A stretch of 18,751 nucleotides of DNA. Source: Ruminococcaceae bacterium UBA6842 (GTDB taxonomy: Bacteria; Bacillota; Clostridia; Oscillospirales; Acutalibacteraceae). The stretch lies in contig DKDS01000105.1 of assembly GCA_002451855.1 (NCBI GenBank), positions 1 to 18,751 on the forward strand, written 5' to 3'. This document shows positions 6,212 to 14,179 of this stretch, in pieces. The position numbers were made by a program, and so were the translations under genes. Below the pieces are notes generated by a model that worked only from the letters and a program-made list of their open reading frames with translations, made no database searches and was not told the DNA's origin. The first letter of the stretch is position 1, and every line of letters starts with the position of its first letter.

Positions 6212-6246
6212 TAAACAATTCACATCCTTTTTATTACTGTGTTAAT

Positions 6247-6275
6247 AATATAACATATAATTCCTATAAAGTCAA
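6247..6275 (-). promoter_or_regulatory. Promoter of nifS-nifU
   Basis: On the minus strand, TTGACT (6270-6275) and TATATT (6247-6252) are 17 bases apart. The palindrome at 6259-6283 covers the -35 and much of the spacer, so a bound regulator would block RNA polymerase. Confidence 0.8.
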
Positions 6276-6283
6276 TAGGAATT
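6259..6283. promoter_or_regulatory. Rrf2-type operator before nifS
   Basis: AATTCCTAT (6259-6267) and ATAGGAATT (6275-6283) form a perfect 9-bp inverted repeat with a 7-base centre. AATTCC and GGAATT are 13 bases apart, exactly as in the palindrome before the regulator gene at 6707-6731. It reaches the first base of the rrf2 stop codon. Confidence 0.8.
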
Positions 6284-6693
6284 TATTTTTCTTCCGAAAG
6301 TAAATCTTTAAGCGTTACGCTTTCAAGATAATCGGATATTATTTTATCGAGTTTTTGCCATACGGGCATAGTCGGGCAAAGCTCCGCCCGTTTGCAGTCG
6401 CCCTCGCCCGTAAGACAAGCGCAGTTTACCGGAACAAGCTCGCCCTCGGTCGCCTCAAGAATTTCCTTAAGCCTATATTGCTCGGGCTTTCTGTTAAGCT
6501 TATAACCGCCGCTTTTCCCTCTTTGGCTTTCGACAAAGCCTGCTTTATTCAAGGAAGAAATTATCGCTTCAAGGTATTTTAAGGATACCTCCTGCCTTGC
6601 GGCAATATCCGAAAGCGGAATATAGCCGTCGCCGTGAAGCGCAAGGTCTGTCATAACACGCAATGCATAGCGGCCCTTTGTAGAAATCATCAT
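6283..6693 (-). CDS. Rrf2-family (IscR-like) transcription regulator
   Basis: Taken from the ATG at 6691-6693, the protein has 136 residues. It opens with the family signature ISTKGRYALRVMTDLA, followed by a winged helix with the recognition region SLKYLEAIISSLNKAGFVESQRGKSGGY at about 37-64. Then comes the cysteine-bearing region Cys91, Cys93, Cys100 and Cys106 (CACLTGEGDC then ELC), where IscR binds its [2Fe-2S] cluster. These features suit a sensor of iron-sulfur status controlling nifS-nifU, though CymR-type cysteine regulators belong to the same family. AAAGGTG lies 6 bases before this ATG. A GTG 9 bases earlier falls inside that site and the next codon is also ATG, so the start is uncertain by a few residues. 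Matching palindromes before rrf2 and nifS point to autoregulation and control of the Fe-S genes. Confidence 0.92.
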   Translation of the reverse strand: MMISTKGRYALRVMTDLALHGDGYIPLSDIAARQEVSLKYLEAIISSLNKAGFVESQRGKSGGYKLNRKPEQYRLKEILEATEGELVPVNCACLTGEGDCKRAELCPTMPVWQKLDKIISDYLESVTLKDLLSEEK

Positions 6694-6704
6694 TATTATC
6701 ACCT

Positions 6705-6733
6705 TTAATTCCTATTATATCACAGGGAATTAA
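6705..6733. promoter_or_regulatory. Rrf2-type operator before its own gene
   Basis: TTAATTCC (6705-6712) and GGAATTAA (6726-6733) are 8-bp arms with a 13-base centre containing the -10 box. The core AATTCC-N13-GGAATT is the same as before nifS. Repression of the regulator by itself is inferred. Confidence 0.8.
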
Positions 6734-6742
6734 AAAATGCAA
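6714..6742 (-). promoter_or_regulatory. Promoter of the Rrf2 regulator gene
   Basis: On the minus strand, TTGCAT (6737-6742) and TATAAT (6714-6719) are 17 bases apart. The -35 begins directly beyond the U-run of the yfcE terminator, and the -10 lies in the centre of the operator. Confidence 0.78.
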
Positions 6743-6772
6743 CAAAAACGGACAGACCGAAATCTGCCCGTT
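6743..6772 (-). terminator. Terminator of the glycogen-uppP-yfcE operon
   Basis: On the minus strand, ACGGGCAGA and TCTGTCCGT pair over 9 bp with one G-U and a 6-base loop, followed by TTTTTGTT. It starts 10 bases after the yfcE stop codon. Confidence 0.85.
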
Positions 6773-6781
6773 AATTTATAA

Positions 6782-7330
6782 TCAATTAATTTTAAAGCTG
6801 TTATATACTTCCCCGTTTTCAAGATCTTTCCAAGTGAAAGCTCCGTCCTCAAGCGTCATATAGCTGTGGGGACTGTTCTCCTTCGGTATCGAAACGGAAC
6901 CGGGGTTCATATAAACAAAGCCTTCATACCGAATACACTTCGGTATATGGGTATGGCCGTTGAGCAATATATCACCCTCGCAAAGCGGCGGAAGATTATC
7001 GCAATTATATATGTGACCGTGAGTGGCATATATCAATTTATCATTCACGGGTATAACGGCATAATCCGCAAGCACGGGAAAATCAAGCACCATCTGGTCA
7101 ACCTCCGCATCGCAGTTTCCCCTGACGCAAAGCAGCTTGTTTTTATGCGGATTAAGCAATTCTATAACCCTTTTCGGATTATATTCCTTAGGCAAATCGT
7201 TGCGCGGACCGTGATACAGAATATCACCGAGAATTAAAAGTCTGTCCGCCTTTTCACGCTCAGCCGCTTTTAACATTTTTTCACAGTAATAAGCCGAACC
7301 GTGTATATCGGAGGCAATAAAAAGCTTCAT
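6782..7330 (-). CDS. yfcE: YfcE-family metallophosphoesterase
   Basis: The protein has 182 residues, against 184 for E. coli YfcE, a manganese-dependent phosphodiesterase active on artificial substrates with an unsettled natural one. The dimetal site motifs are all visible: SDIHG (7-11), LGDILYHG (34-41), GNCD (71-74), THGH (103-106) and NGHTHIP (124-130). No signal peptide, so it is cytoplasmic. It is the last gene of the run glgB-glgC-glgD-glgA-uppP-yfcE. Its start lies 3 bases after the uppP stop, and its ribosome binding site GAGG lies in the last uppP codons, so translation is coupled to uppP. A strong terminator follows. Family certain, cellular role open. Confidence 0.92.
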   Translation of the reverse strand: MKLFIASDIHGSAYYCEKMLKAAEREKADRLLILGDILYHGPRNDLPKEYNPKRVIELLNPHKNKLLCVRGNCDAEVDQMVLDFPVLADYAVIPVNDKLIYATHGHIYNCDNLPPLCEGDILLNGHTHIPKCIRYEGFVYMNPGSVSIPKENSPHSYMTLEDGAFTWKDLENGEVYNSFKIN

Positions 7331-7333
7331 AAT

Positions 7334-8179
7334 TTACCTCGCAATAAGAAAATACGCCAAAACCACGGCGCCGAGCGCAATTCTGTAATAGCCGAATGCG
7401 GAAAAATCGTGCTTTCTTACATAATTCATAAGGAATTTGACCGCAACAACGGAAACCAAGAACGAGGTAAGAGTACCCACAAGAAGCACGGCAAGCTCCG
7501 CGCCCGTAAATGAAAATCCGAATTTCAAGAGCTTTATAAGGCTTGCGCCGAACATAACGGGAACCGCAAGGAAAAAGCTGAATTCAGCCGCCGCAACTCT
7601 TGAGACGCCTATTATAATAGCGCCGAGAATGGTCGAACCGCTGCGAGAGGTGCCTGGAATAAGCGAAAGTGCTTGGAAGCAGCCGATTATAAGCGCCGTT
7701 TTGTAGGATATATCGGCAATGCTGTTTATCTTAGGCTTTTTGCCGTCGTTACGGCGTTCGATGATTATGAAAAGAATACCGTAAACTATCAGCGCCGCCG
7801 AAACCACGATATAATTGTGGAAATGCGCTTCAAAGAAATTATCGAACGGAATACCGACAATCGCGGCAGGTAACATCGCTACAATTACCTTAAACCACAT
7901 ATCCATGACATCTTTTTTGATTATTCCGCCGCTTTTGGTTATGTAGTTATAGCCCTTGCTTTTATCAAGCGTAAAGGGCCAGAGCTTATTCCAAAAAATA
8001 ACCACTACCGCAAGAATGGCGCCGAGCTGTATTACAACATTGAACATTTCCATAAATTCTTTTGACATATCAAGCTTGATAAACTCGTCTGCCAAAATCA
8101 AATGTCCCGTACTGCTTATCGGCAGCCATTCGGTAATGCCCTCGATAATACCCAGAATAATTGACTTAATAATATCCAT
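7334..8179 (-). CDS. uppP: Undecaprenyl-diphosphatase UppP (BacA)
   Basis: This 281-residue multi-pass membrane enzyme removes a phosphate from undecaprenyl diphosphate, returning the lipid carrier to peptidoglycan and wall polymer synthesis. Extra copies give bacitracin resistance. The two family signatures are intact: EGITEWLPISSTGHL at 13-27 with Glu17, Ser22/Ser23 and His26, and PGTSRSG at 175-181 with Arg179. About eight hydrophobic segments are visible. AGGGGAT lies about 6 bases before the ATG. It lies 27 bases after glgA, with yfcE directly following, and no promoter was seen between, so it is probably made as part of the glycogen operon. That is an odd pairing for a cell-wall gene, though the -35/-10 of a weaker internal promoter could have been missed. 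Confidence 0.95.
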   Translation of the reverse strand: MDIIKSIILGIIEGITEWLPISSTGHLILADEFIKLDMSKEFMEMFNVVIQLGAILAVVVIFWNKLWPFTLDKSKGYNYITKSGGIIKKDVMDMWFKVIVAMLPAAIVGIPFDNFFEAHFHNYIVVSAALIVYGILFIIIERRNDGKKPKINSIADISYKTALIIGCFQALSLIPGTSRSGSTILGAIIIGVSRVAAAEFSFFLAVPVMFGASLIKLLKFGFSFTGAELAVLLVGTLTSFLVSVVAVKFLMNYVRKHDFSAFGYYRIALGAVVLAYFLIAR

Positions 8180-8206
8180 ACTTTATCCCCTAAGTAAGAA
8201 TTACTG

Positions 8207-9628
8207 CTATTTCCCGAGAATTTCCTTGTAAAGCTTGATATACTTATTTGCGGAAATTCCCCAGCTGTTATCGCACTGCATACAACGCTTGCGAAGAATG
8301 TCCCAGCCGTTCTTATCGCCGTATCCGCCGATAGCGCGCCAAACCGCGTTTTCCATTTCGTGAGCATTGTAGTTCTTAAAGGTGAAACCGTTGCCCTCGC
8401 CGCTTTCGCTGTCGCTTATGGTGTCGTTAAGACCGCCGGTTTCCCTTACAATCGGTACAGTTCCGTAGCGCAGGGCTACTAATTGCGCCAAACCGCAGGG
8501 CTCTGACTGGCTCGGCATAAGGAACATATCCGCGCCGGCATAAATCTTATGCGCAAGCTGTGTGTTAAAGCCGAGCTTAAGACCTACCTTATCGCGGTGA
8601 GCCTCTGCCTCACCGTGGAAGAAGGTTTCAAACTCCCACTCGCCGGAGCCTAATATAACAAACTGAACATCTGCCTTTAAAAGCTCCTCGAACACACACT
8701 TTACAAGGTCAAGACCCTTATGCTTGACAAGGCGTGTAACAATGCCGATAACAGGTACATCCGACCGTACCGGAAGTCCCATTTCCTTTTGCAGCATTTT
8801 CTTATTATACGCCTTTCCCGCAATATCGTCAACCGAATAATTTTTATAAATCAAATTATCGGTTTCGGGATTATAAACATCGCAGTCAATTCCGTTCACA
8901 ATGCCTGTAAGCTTAAAGGTAAACTGACTGAGTATCCTGTCAAGTCCGTGCGAATAATAAGGCTCCAGTATTTCACGGGCATATGTTGGAGAAACGGTGG
9001 TAACCTTATCAGCACACTGTATCGCGCCCTTTAAGAAATTTACGCAGCCGTCGTATTCCACAAGACTTTCACACTCGGGCGGAAGACCTATAACATCGCC
9101 GTTAAGCTCCTTACCGTATTTGCCCTGATACTGTATGTTGTGAATGGTAAATACGGTTTTAATATCGCGGTATGTTTCATCGCTGCGGTACATTGCGTTA
9201 AGATACACCGGCACAAGAGCTGTCTGCCAATCGTTGCAGTGAATAATATCGGGCTTAAAACCTATATGAGGTATTATATCAAGCACCGCACGCGAGAAGA
9301 ACGCAAAACGCTCCGCGTCATCATAATGACCGTAAAGACCGTCACGCTTAAAATAATACTGGTTATCAATAAAATAATAAATAACTCCGTCAAGATGAGC
9401 TTCGAATATTCCGCAGTATTGGCGTCTCCACGCAACGGAAACGGTAATACTGCCTATAAAATTCATTTTTTCCCTTAACTCATCGGGTATCGAGCTGTAA
9501 AGCGGCATTACAATGCGGCAGCCGATAAGCCTGCGCCTTAATGCCTTAGGCAGAGCGCCTGCCACATCGGCAAGACCGCCCGACATGGCAAAGGGATACG
9601 CCTCGCTTGATGCAAATAAAACCTTCAT
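8207..9628 (-). CDS. glgA: Glycogen synthase GlgA (GT5)
   Basis: This 473-residue GT-B fold enzyme adds glucose from ADP-glucose to the non-reducing end of alpha-1,4-glucan. Visible landmarks: N-terminal SGGLADVAG at 16-24, HCNDWQTAL at 130-138, His163 (TIHNIQYQG), Arg299 and Lys304 (TRLVKHKG), which hold the nucleotide phosphates, and Glu376 (SEPCGLAQ), matching the E. coli catalytic set. At residue 15, where E. coli GlgA has the ADP-glucose-contacting Lys15 (KTGGL), this protein has Met (AMSGGL). The open frame runs 41 codons further upstream into glgD, but the ATG at 9626-9628, with GGAG 8 bases before it and the conserved MKVLFASSEAYP following, is the start. It lies 25 bases after glgD. 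Typical length. Confidence 0.95.
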   Translation of the reverse strand: MKVLFASSEAYPFAMSGGLADVAGALPKALRRRLIGCRIVMPLYSSIPDELREKMNFIGSITVSVAWRRQYCGIFEAHLDGVIYYFIDNQYYFKRDGLYGHYDDAERFAFFSRAVLDIIPHIGFKPDIIHCNDWQTALVPVYLNAMYRSDETYRDIKTVFTIHNIQYQGKYGKELNGDVIGLPPECESLVEYDGCVNFLKGAIQCADKVTTVSPTYAREILEPYYSHGLDRILSQFTFKLTGIVNGIDCDVYNPETDNLIYKNYSVDDIAGKAYNKKMLQKEMGLPVRSDVPVIGIVTRLVKHKGLDLVKCVFEELLKADVQFVILGSGEWEFETFFHGEAEAHRDKVGLKLGFNTQLAHKIYAGADMFLMPSQSEPCGLAQLVALRYGTVPIVRETGGLNDTISDSESGEGNGFTFKNYNAHEMENAVWRAIGGYGDKNGWDILRKRCMQCDNSWGISANKYIKLYKEILGK

Positions 9629-9653
9629 TGTTAATCTCCATTCTGTTCTGCTT

Positions 9654-10772
9654 TTAAAGCACCTGATTTTTCTTAATAAAGAAGCATTTTTCCGGTGTGC
9701 CCTTAAGCACCATTTTTTCACCGATAACGGCGTTTTTGTCTGCAATAACATTATCTATCTGCGCACCCTCGCCGACTGCCGTTTCCTGCATTAAAATACA
9801 ATTTTCAACAACCGCGTCCTTTTCCACGGTAACTCCCCTGAACAGCACGCTGTTTCTTACGGTGCCGTTTATAACACAGCCGTCCGCAATTAAGCAGTTT
9901 TTAACCTCGGACTTTGTGCCGTAGCGTGTGGGCATATCGTCACGGGTCTTTGTAAATATGGGTCGGTTATTGTTGAATAGCTGACGGCGGACATCCGAAC
10001 CAAGCAGCTCCATACTTGCCTTATAATAGGAATCCATACCGTCAAATACCCTGACAAATTCCTTATGCTCAAAGCCGTAGACCTTAAGCTTACCGATGTT
10101 TTTTGCCACAATATCCTTTGTAAAGCTTACCGCGCCGTCCTCATACCCTTCAGTAACAAGCGACATTAAAAGCTTTCTTGAAATAACCGCAACACCTATG
10201 CAGTAATCGGTCTTCTCGGTAGATTTAAGCCCGAATTTCATTTCCTTTATCCGCTTTCCGTTTCCGAATAACGGGTATATGGTTTCTTCATTATTAACGG
10301 GCGGCTCGCCGTTGTGGTAAACAAATGTAACATCGGCGCCCTTTTCGATATGCGATTCAACCGCCGCGCCTATGTCGACATTTGCTACCGAATCGGCTCT
10401 GCAAAGCACTATATTCTCCGCATTGCACCTGTCGATATAATCAATCGCGCCGTGGAGCGCGTCTACCGTGCCGGTATATCTCTTTGTTCCGCTTGTAAGG
10501 TACGGCGGAAGCAAATAAAGTCCGCCGTTTTTGCGGTCGAGATCCCAATAGACTCCGTTGCCCACATGGTCCATAAGCGAACGGTAATTTTCCTTCGTTA
10601 TAATACCTACGCTTGATACGCCTGCGTTTACAAGGCTTGAAAGAGAAAAGTCAACTATGCGGTATCTTGCACCGAACGGAACCGACGCAAAAGACCTTTT
10701 GGCTGTAAGCTTTTTCAAGAGATTATCGTTAATATTTGCGAAAACTATTCCCGCAACTGCCGAAGTCCTCAT
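9654..10772 (-). CDS. glgD: GlgD, regulatory-type ADP-glucose pyrophosphorylase subunit
   Basis: The protein has 372 residues and the same plan as GlgC: an N-terminal nucleotidyltransferase domain and a C-terminal left-handed beta-helix with hexapeptide turns from about 285. The GGxGxRL nucleotide loop of GlgC is missing (FANINDNLLKKL at 11-22 instead). The EKPK lysine that binds glucose-1-phosphate is also absent, while YRIVDFSLSS and the Asp near 127 remain. This marks it as the GlgD subunit of Firmicutes, which has little activity alone but raises GlgC activity in the hetero-oligomer. The ATG overlaps the glgC stop as ATGA, and AGGAGG lies in the last glgC codons, so the two subunits are translationally coupled. 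Confidence 0.94.
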   Translation of the reverse strand: MRTSAVAGIVFANINDNLLKKLTAKRSFASVPFGARYRIVDFSLSSLVNAGVSSVGIITKENYRSLMDHVGNGVYWDLDRKNGGLYLLPPYLTSGTKRYTGTVDALHGAIDYIDRCNAENIVLCRADSVANVDIGAAVESHIEKGADVTFVYHNGEPPVNNEETIYPLFGNGKRIKEMKFGLKSTEKTDYCIGVAVISRKLLMSLVTEGYEDGAVSFTKDIVAKNIGKLKVYGFEHKEFVRVFDGMDSYYKASMELLGSDVRRQLFNNNRPIFTKTRDDMPTRYGTKSEVKNCLIADGCVINGTVRNSVLFRGVTVEKDAVVENCILMQETAVGEGAQIDNVIADKNAVIGEKMVLKGTPEKCFFIKKNQVL

Positions 10773-11983
10773 TTTACTTCCTCCTCTCTTACATTTTCGG
10801 TTATCATTCTGTCAGGCTTAATAACGGCTTTTTTACCGACAGTAAGCCTGTCTCCTATCACAGTAATTCCCCAATCCTCGGAGCCGTAAACAGCAGGGTC
10901 CTCGCCTATCACGGCATTTTCGCCTATTACGGCGTCCTCCGCTATTATTGAGTAACGAACCTTGGCGCCCTTTTTGATAACGGCGCCCGGCATCACAAGC
11001 GAATACTCAACGCTTGCGCCCTTTTCAACCCTTACATTCTCGAAAAGTATGGAATAGTCAAGCCTGCCCTCTACCTCGCAGCCGTCGGTTACAAGGGAAT
11101 TTTCAACATTTGCGGTATCGGAAATATACTGCGGCGGCATACCTGTCGTGCGTGAGTAAATACGCCAGTTTTGGTCGGCAAGATTAAGGTCGATTTTCGG
11201 ATTGAGCAAATCGAGGTTTGCTTCCCACAACGAATTTACCGTTCCCACATCCTTCCAGTAGTCGTTAAAGCGGTAAACCTTTAAAAGCTCGCCCGAATTC
11301 AGCATTGAGGGTATAACATCCTTGCCGAAATCGTTTGACGAGGAGGGGTTGGACTCGTCCTCGGTAAGATACTTTTTAAGCTTTTGCCATGTGAAAACAT
11401 AAATACCCATTGAAGCTAAGTTGCTTTTCGGATTTTTAGGCTTTTCTTCAAATTCGTAAATGGTTCCGTCTTCCTTGGTATTCATTATACCGAAACGGGA
11501 CGCTTCCTCCATAGTTACCTCAAGCACCGCAATGGTGCAGGCGGCTTTAGCTTCTTCGTGAGCCTTTATCATCTTGGAATAATCCATTTTGTAAATATGG
11601 TCGCCCGAAAGCACAAGCACATATTCGGGATTATAGCGTTCAATAAATTCAATATTCTGGTATATTGCGTTTGCGGTTCCCTTATACCAATTTCCGCCCT
11701 GCTGACCCTGATACGGCGGAAGTATATGAACGCCGCCGCTTGTTCTGTCAAGGTCCCACGGCTTTCCCGAGCCTACATAATCGTTAAGCTCAAGCGGCTT
11801 GTACTGCGTAAGAATACCGACAGTGTCAATTCCCGAGTTAGCGCAGTTTGAAAGCGGAAAATCAATAATACGGTATTTGCCGCCGTAAGGAACGGCAGGC
11901 TTTGCGATTTTACTGGTCAATACACCGAGTCTGCTTCCTTGTCCGCCGGCAAGAAGCATAGCAACGCATTTTTTGCTTTTCAT
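10769..11983 (-). CDS. glgC: ADP-glucose pyrophosphorylase, catalytic subunit GlgC
   Basis: The protein has 404 residues. It makes ADP-glucose and pyrophosphate from ATP and glucose-1-phosphate, the committed step of bacterial glycogen synthesis. The nucleotide loop AGGQGSRL is at 12-19, Asp128 (SGDH) matches the metal-binding Asp142 of E. coli, and Lys181 (EEKPK) matches Lys195 that holds glucose-1-phosphate. YRIIDFPLSN is at 37-46. A C-terminal beta-helix with hexapeptide repeats follows from about 300. AGGAGTG lies about 6 bases before the ATG. It is the second gene of the operon, 66 bases after glgB with a hairpin between, and overlaps glgD by four bases. Complete and typical in length. 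Confidence 0.96.
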   Translation of the reverse strand: MKSKKCVAMLLAGGQGSRLGVLTSKIAKPAVPYGGKYRIIDFPLSNCANSGIDTVGILTQYKPLELNDYVGSGKPWDLDRTSGGVHILPPYQGQQGGNWYKGTANAIYQNIEFIERYNPEYVLVLSGDHIYKMDYSKMIKAHEEAKAACTIAVLEVTMEEASRFGIMNTKEDGTIYEFEEKPKNPKSNLASMGIYVFTWQKLKKYLTEDESNPSSSNDFGKDVIPSMLNSGELLKVYRFNDYWKDVGTVNSLWEANLDLLNPKIDLNLADQNWRIYSRTTGMPPQYISDTANVENSLVTDGCEVEGRLDYSILFENVRVEKGASVEYSLVMPGAVIKKGAKVRYSIIAEDAVIGENAVIGEDPAVYGSEDWGITVIGDRLTVGKKAVIKPDRMITENVREEEVK

Positions 11984-12010
11984 TGTAACACTCCTGACAC
12001 ACTGAATTTT

Positions 12011-12049
12011 AAGACTTCAAGTAACAATTAATTTTATTGTACAAGTCTT
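12011..12049 (-). other. Hairpin between glgB and glgC
   Basis: AAGACTT (12011-12017) and AAGTCTT (12043-12049) pair over 7 bp, with further pairing inside (ATTG-CAAT). On the minus strand it is followed by AAAATTC rather than a U-run, so it is not a good terminator. It could protect or process the operon mRNA or partly weaken read-through into glgC. Confidence 0.4.
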
Positions 12050-13927
12050 TTATTTATTACTTTTTTTGGGTCTTGCCGCCGGCACCTTGAAATAGCTTAC
12101 CGACATTGCCGGTATATCAAGCGCAATCGAATTTTCGAAGCCGTGCATGGGTACTGCTTCACTCTTATAGCTCTTAGCTCCTGTGCTTACCTTACCGCCG
12201 TATTTTTCACTTTCCGAGCAGAAAATACGCTTATATGTGCCCTTTTTCGGAACACCGATACGGTAGTTTTCACGGGCAACTGGCACGAAATTGCAGACGG
12301 TTATGATTTCATTACCCGATTTATCAATACGCCTGAAAGCGATTATGCTTTGAGTATTGTCATCATTTGAGATCCAACCGAAACCGTCCCAAGAATAATC
12401 GATTTCCCAAAATTCCGAGGTCTTTAAATAAAGCTTATTAAGCTCGGACACATAGCGCTGCATATTCTTATGCGCGTCGTAATCAAGCAGCAGCCAATCA
12501 AGCTCGTTTTTGTAATTCCATTCGATAAACTGCGCGAACTCCTGTCCCATAAACAAAAGCTTTTTACCGGGGTGCGCCGCCATATAAGCGTAAAAAGCAC
12601 GGAGAGACGCAAATTTCATATCATATTCGCCCGGCATTTTCTCTATCATTGAGCATTTACCGTGTACTACCTCGTCGTGAGATATGGGAAGAATAAAGTT
12701 CTCGGAAAACGCATAGAAGAAAGAAAAGGTAAGGCAATCGTGATTGTCCTTGCGGAAATACGGGTCAAGCGACATATAACGGAGCATATCGTTCATCCAA
12801 CCCATATTCCATTTAAAATTGAACCCAAGTCCCCCGTCGTGCGGCGGCTTTGTTACAAGCGGCCAAGCGGTTGATTCTTCCGCTATCATCATAACAGACG
12901 GGTCTGCCGAAAACGCAGCCGAATTTACTTCCTTTAAAAATTCCACCGCTTCAAGATTTTCTCTTCCGCCGTAAGAATTGGGAATCCACTCGCCTCCCTG
13001 TCTGCCGTAATCAAGATACAGCATAGAAGCGACTGCGTCTACTCTCAGTCCGTCGGCATGGTACTCCTTAAGCCAATACACCGCACTTGAAATAAGAAAG
13101 CTTTTAACCTGCGGCTTGCCGTAGTCGAACACCACAGTGCCCCATTCCTTATGCTCGCCCTTTCTGGGGTCGGCGTATTCGTAACAGGGCGTTCCGTCAA
13201 AGCGGTAAAGACCGAATCCGTCCTTTGGGAAATGAGCCGGAACCCAATCGAGAATTACTCCGATTCCGTTCTGGTGCATTATATCCACAAATTTTTTAAA
13301 ATCATCGGGTGTGCCGTAGCGTGAGGTCGGCGCAAAATAGCCCGAGACCTGATAGCCCCACGAGCCTTCATACGGATATTCCGTTATCGGCATCAGCTCA
13401 ACATGGGTATAATTCATCTTCTTAACATACTCTGAAAGCTCTTTGGCAAGGGTTACATAATCGTATGTATTCCCATCCTCAAAGCGTTTCCATGAGCCTG
13501 CGTGAACCTCGTAGATATTTACGGGGGACTCGTATATATTAATTTCGTTTTTATGCGAGATCCATTCCTGATCGTTCCATTTATAGCTTGATTTGTAAAG
13601 CTTAGAAGCATTTGACGGAGCCGTTTCGTAATGTCTTGCGTACGGGTCGGATTTAAGTATAACCGTTCCGTCAGGTCCCGTAACCGCATATTTGTAAATA
13701 TCGTACTGCTTAAGACCCTTTATTTTCTTTTCCCAAATGCCGTCTCCGATATTCTCCATACAGTCGGTATCGGGATTCCACTCGTTAAAATCGCCTACAA
13801 CGGAAACCGTTTTCGCGTTAGGCGCCCAAACCCGAAAAACCGCCGTATTTCCCCTTAAAAAAGAGCCGAGAAATTTATAGGCGTCAAAAGCCTTTCCGGA
13901 AACGAATTTATTTTTAAATTCTTTCAT
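12050..13927 (-). CDS. glgB: 1,4-alpha-glucan branching enzyme GlgB (GH13)
   Basis: From the ATG at 13925-13927 the protein has 625 residues. An N-terminal CBM48 module at about 25-110 (FRVWAPNA, VVGDFNEW) precedes the GH13 barrel and a C-terminal beta domain. The catalytic triad is Asp297 (GLRVDAV, nucleophile), Glu350 (MIAEES, acid/base) and Asp418 (SHDEVVHGK). The enzyme cuts an alpha-1,4 chain and rejoins it through alpha-1,6 links. It lacks the extra N-terminal N1 domain of longer types such as that of E. coli (728 residues). The open frame runs five codons further, but AAGAGGTG, 5 bases before this ATG, fixes the start. It is the first gene after the operon promoter. Confidence 0.95.
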   Translation of the reverse strand: MKEFKNKFVSGKAFDAYKFLGSFLRGNTAVFRVWAPNAKTVSVVGDFNEWNPDTDCMENIGDGIWEKKIKGLKQYDIYKYAVTGPDGTVILKSDPYARHYETAPSNASKLYKSSYKWNDQEWISHKNEINIYESPVNIYEVHAGSWKRFEDGNTYDYVTLAKELSEYVKKMNYTHVELMPITEYPYEGSWGYQVSGYFAPTSRYGTPDDFKKFVDIMHQNGIGVILDWVPAHFPKDGFGLYRFDGTPCYEYADPRKGEHKEWGTVVFDYGKPQVKSFLISSAVYWLKEYHADGLRVDAVASMLYLDYGRQGGEWIPNSYGGRENLEAVEFLKEVNSAAFSADPSVMMIAEESTAWPLVTKPPHDGGLGFNFKWNMGWMNDMLRYMSLDPYFRKDNHDCLTFSFFYAFSENFILPISHDEVVHGKCSMIEKMPGEYDMKFASLRAFYAYMAAHPGKKLLFMGQEFAQFIEWNYKNELDWLLLDYDAHKNMQRYVSELNKLYLKTSEFWEIDYSWDGFGWISNDDNTQSIIAFRRIDKSGNEIITVCNFVPVARENYRIGVPKKGTYKRIFCSESEKYGGKVSTGAKSYKSEAVPMHGFENSIALDIPAMSVSYFKVPAARPKKSNK

Positions 13928-13980
13928 GCTGCACCTCTTCATTTTCCCGATACGGTACGGGATTTTTATTTTACGGTTTT

Positions 13981-14009
13981 ATTATAGCAACTTTTTTGTT
14001 AATTTTCAA
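13981..14009 (-). promoter_or_regulatory. Promoter of the glycogen operon
   Basis: On the minus strand, TTGAAA (14004-14009) and TATAAT (13981-13986) are 17 bases apart. A leader of about 47 bases follows, containing the small hairpin CCCG-CGGG (13948-13963) just upstream of the glgB ribosome binding site. Confidence 0.82.
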
Positions 14010-14118
14010 GCTATTTTTGTTAAAAGTCCGAAAGCAAGGAAAAAATTTCCGAACAAGATTTGTTATATTTCCACAAATATCGACATATTTGGAATAATAA
14101 AGCAAAAATACAACCCGA

Positions 14119-14161
14119 AAAAACAAAATGCCGCCGTGAATAAATTAATCCACAGCGGCAT
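14119..14161 (-). terminator. Terminator after the GHL10 lipoprotein gene
   Basis: On the minus strand, ATGCCGCTGTG and CACGGCGGCAT form an 11-bp stem with one G-U pair and a 12-base loop, followed by TTTGTTTTTT. It separates the phage-like block and lipoprotein from the glycogen promoter. The roughly 110 bases between it and that promoter are A+T-rich, and I see nothing else there. Confidence 0.88.
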
Positions 14162-14179
14162 CTCTCCCGTGTTTTAAGC

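Noticed and set aside
9629..9751. N-terminal extension of GlgA
   Set aside because: The 41 extra codons overlap the 3' end of glgD, resemble no glycogen synthase and lack a ribosome binding site.
12011..12049. Terminator between glgB and glgC
   Set aside because: The hairpin is real, but the U-run is missing on the minus strand. glgC has no visible promoter, so read-through is needed.
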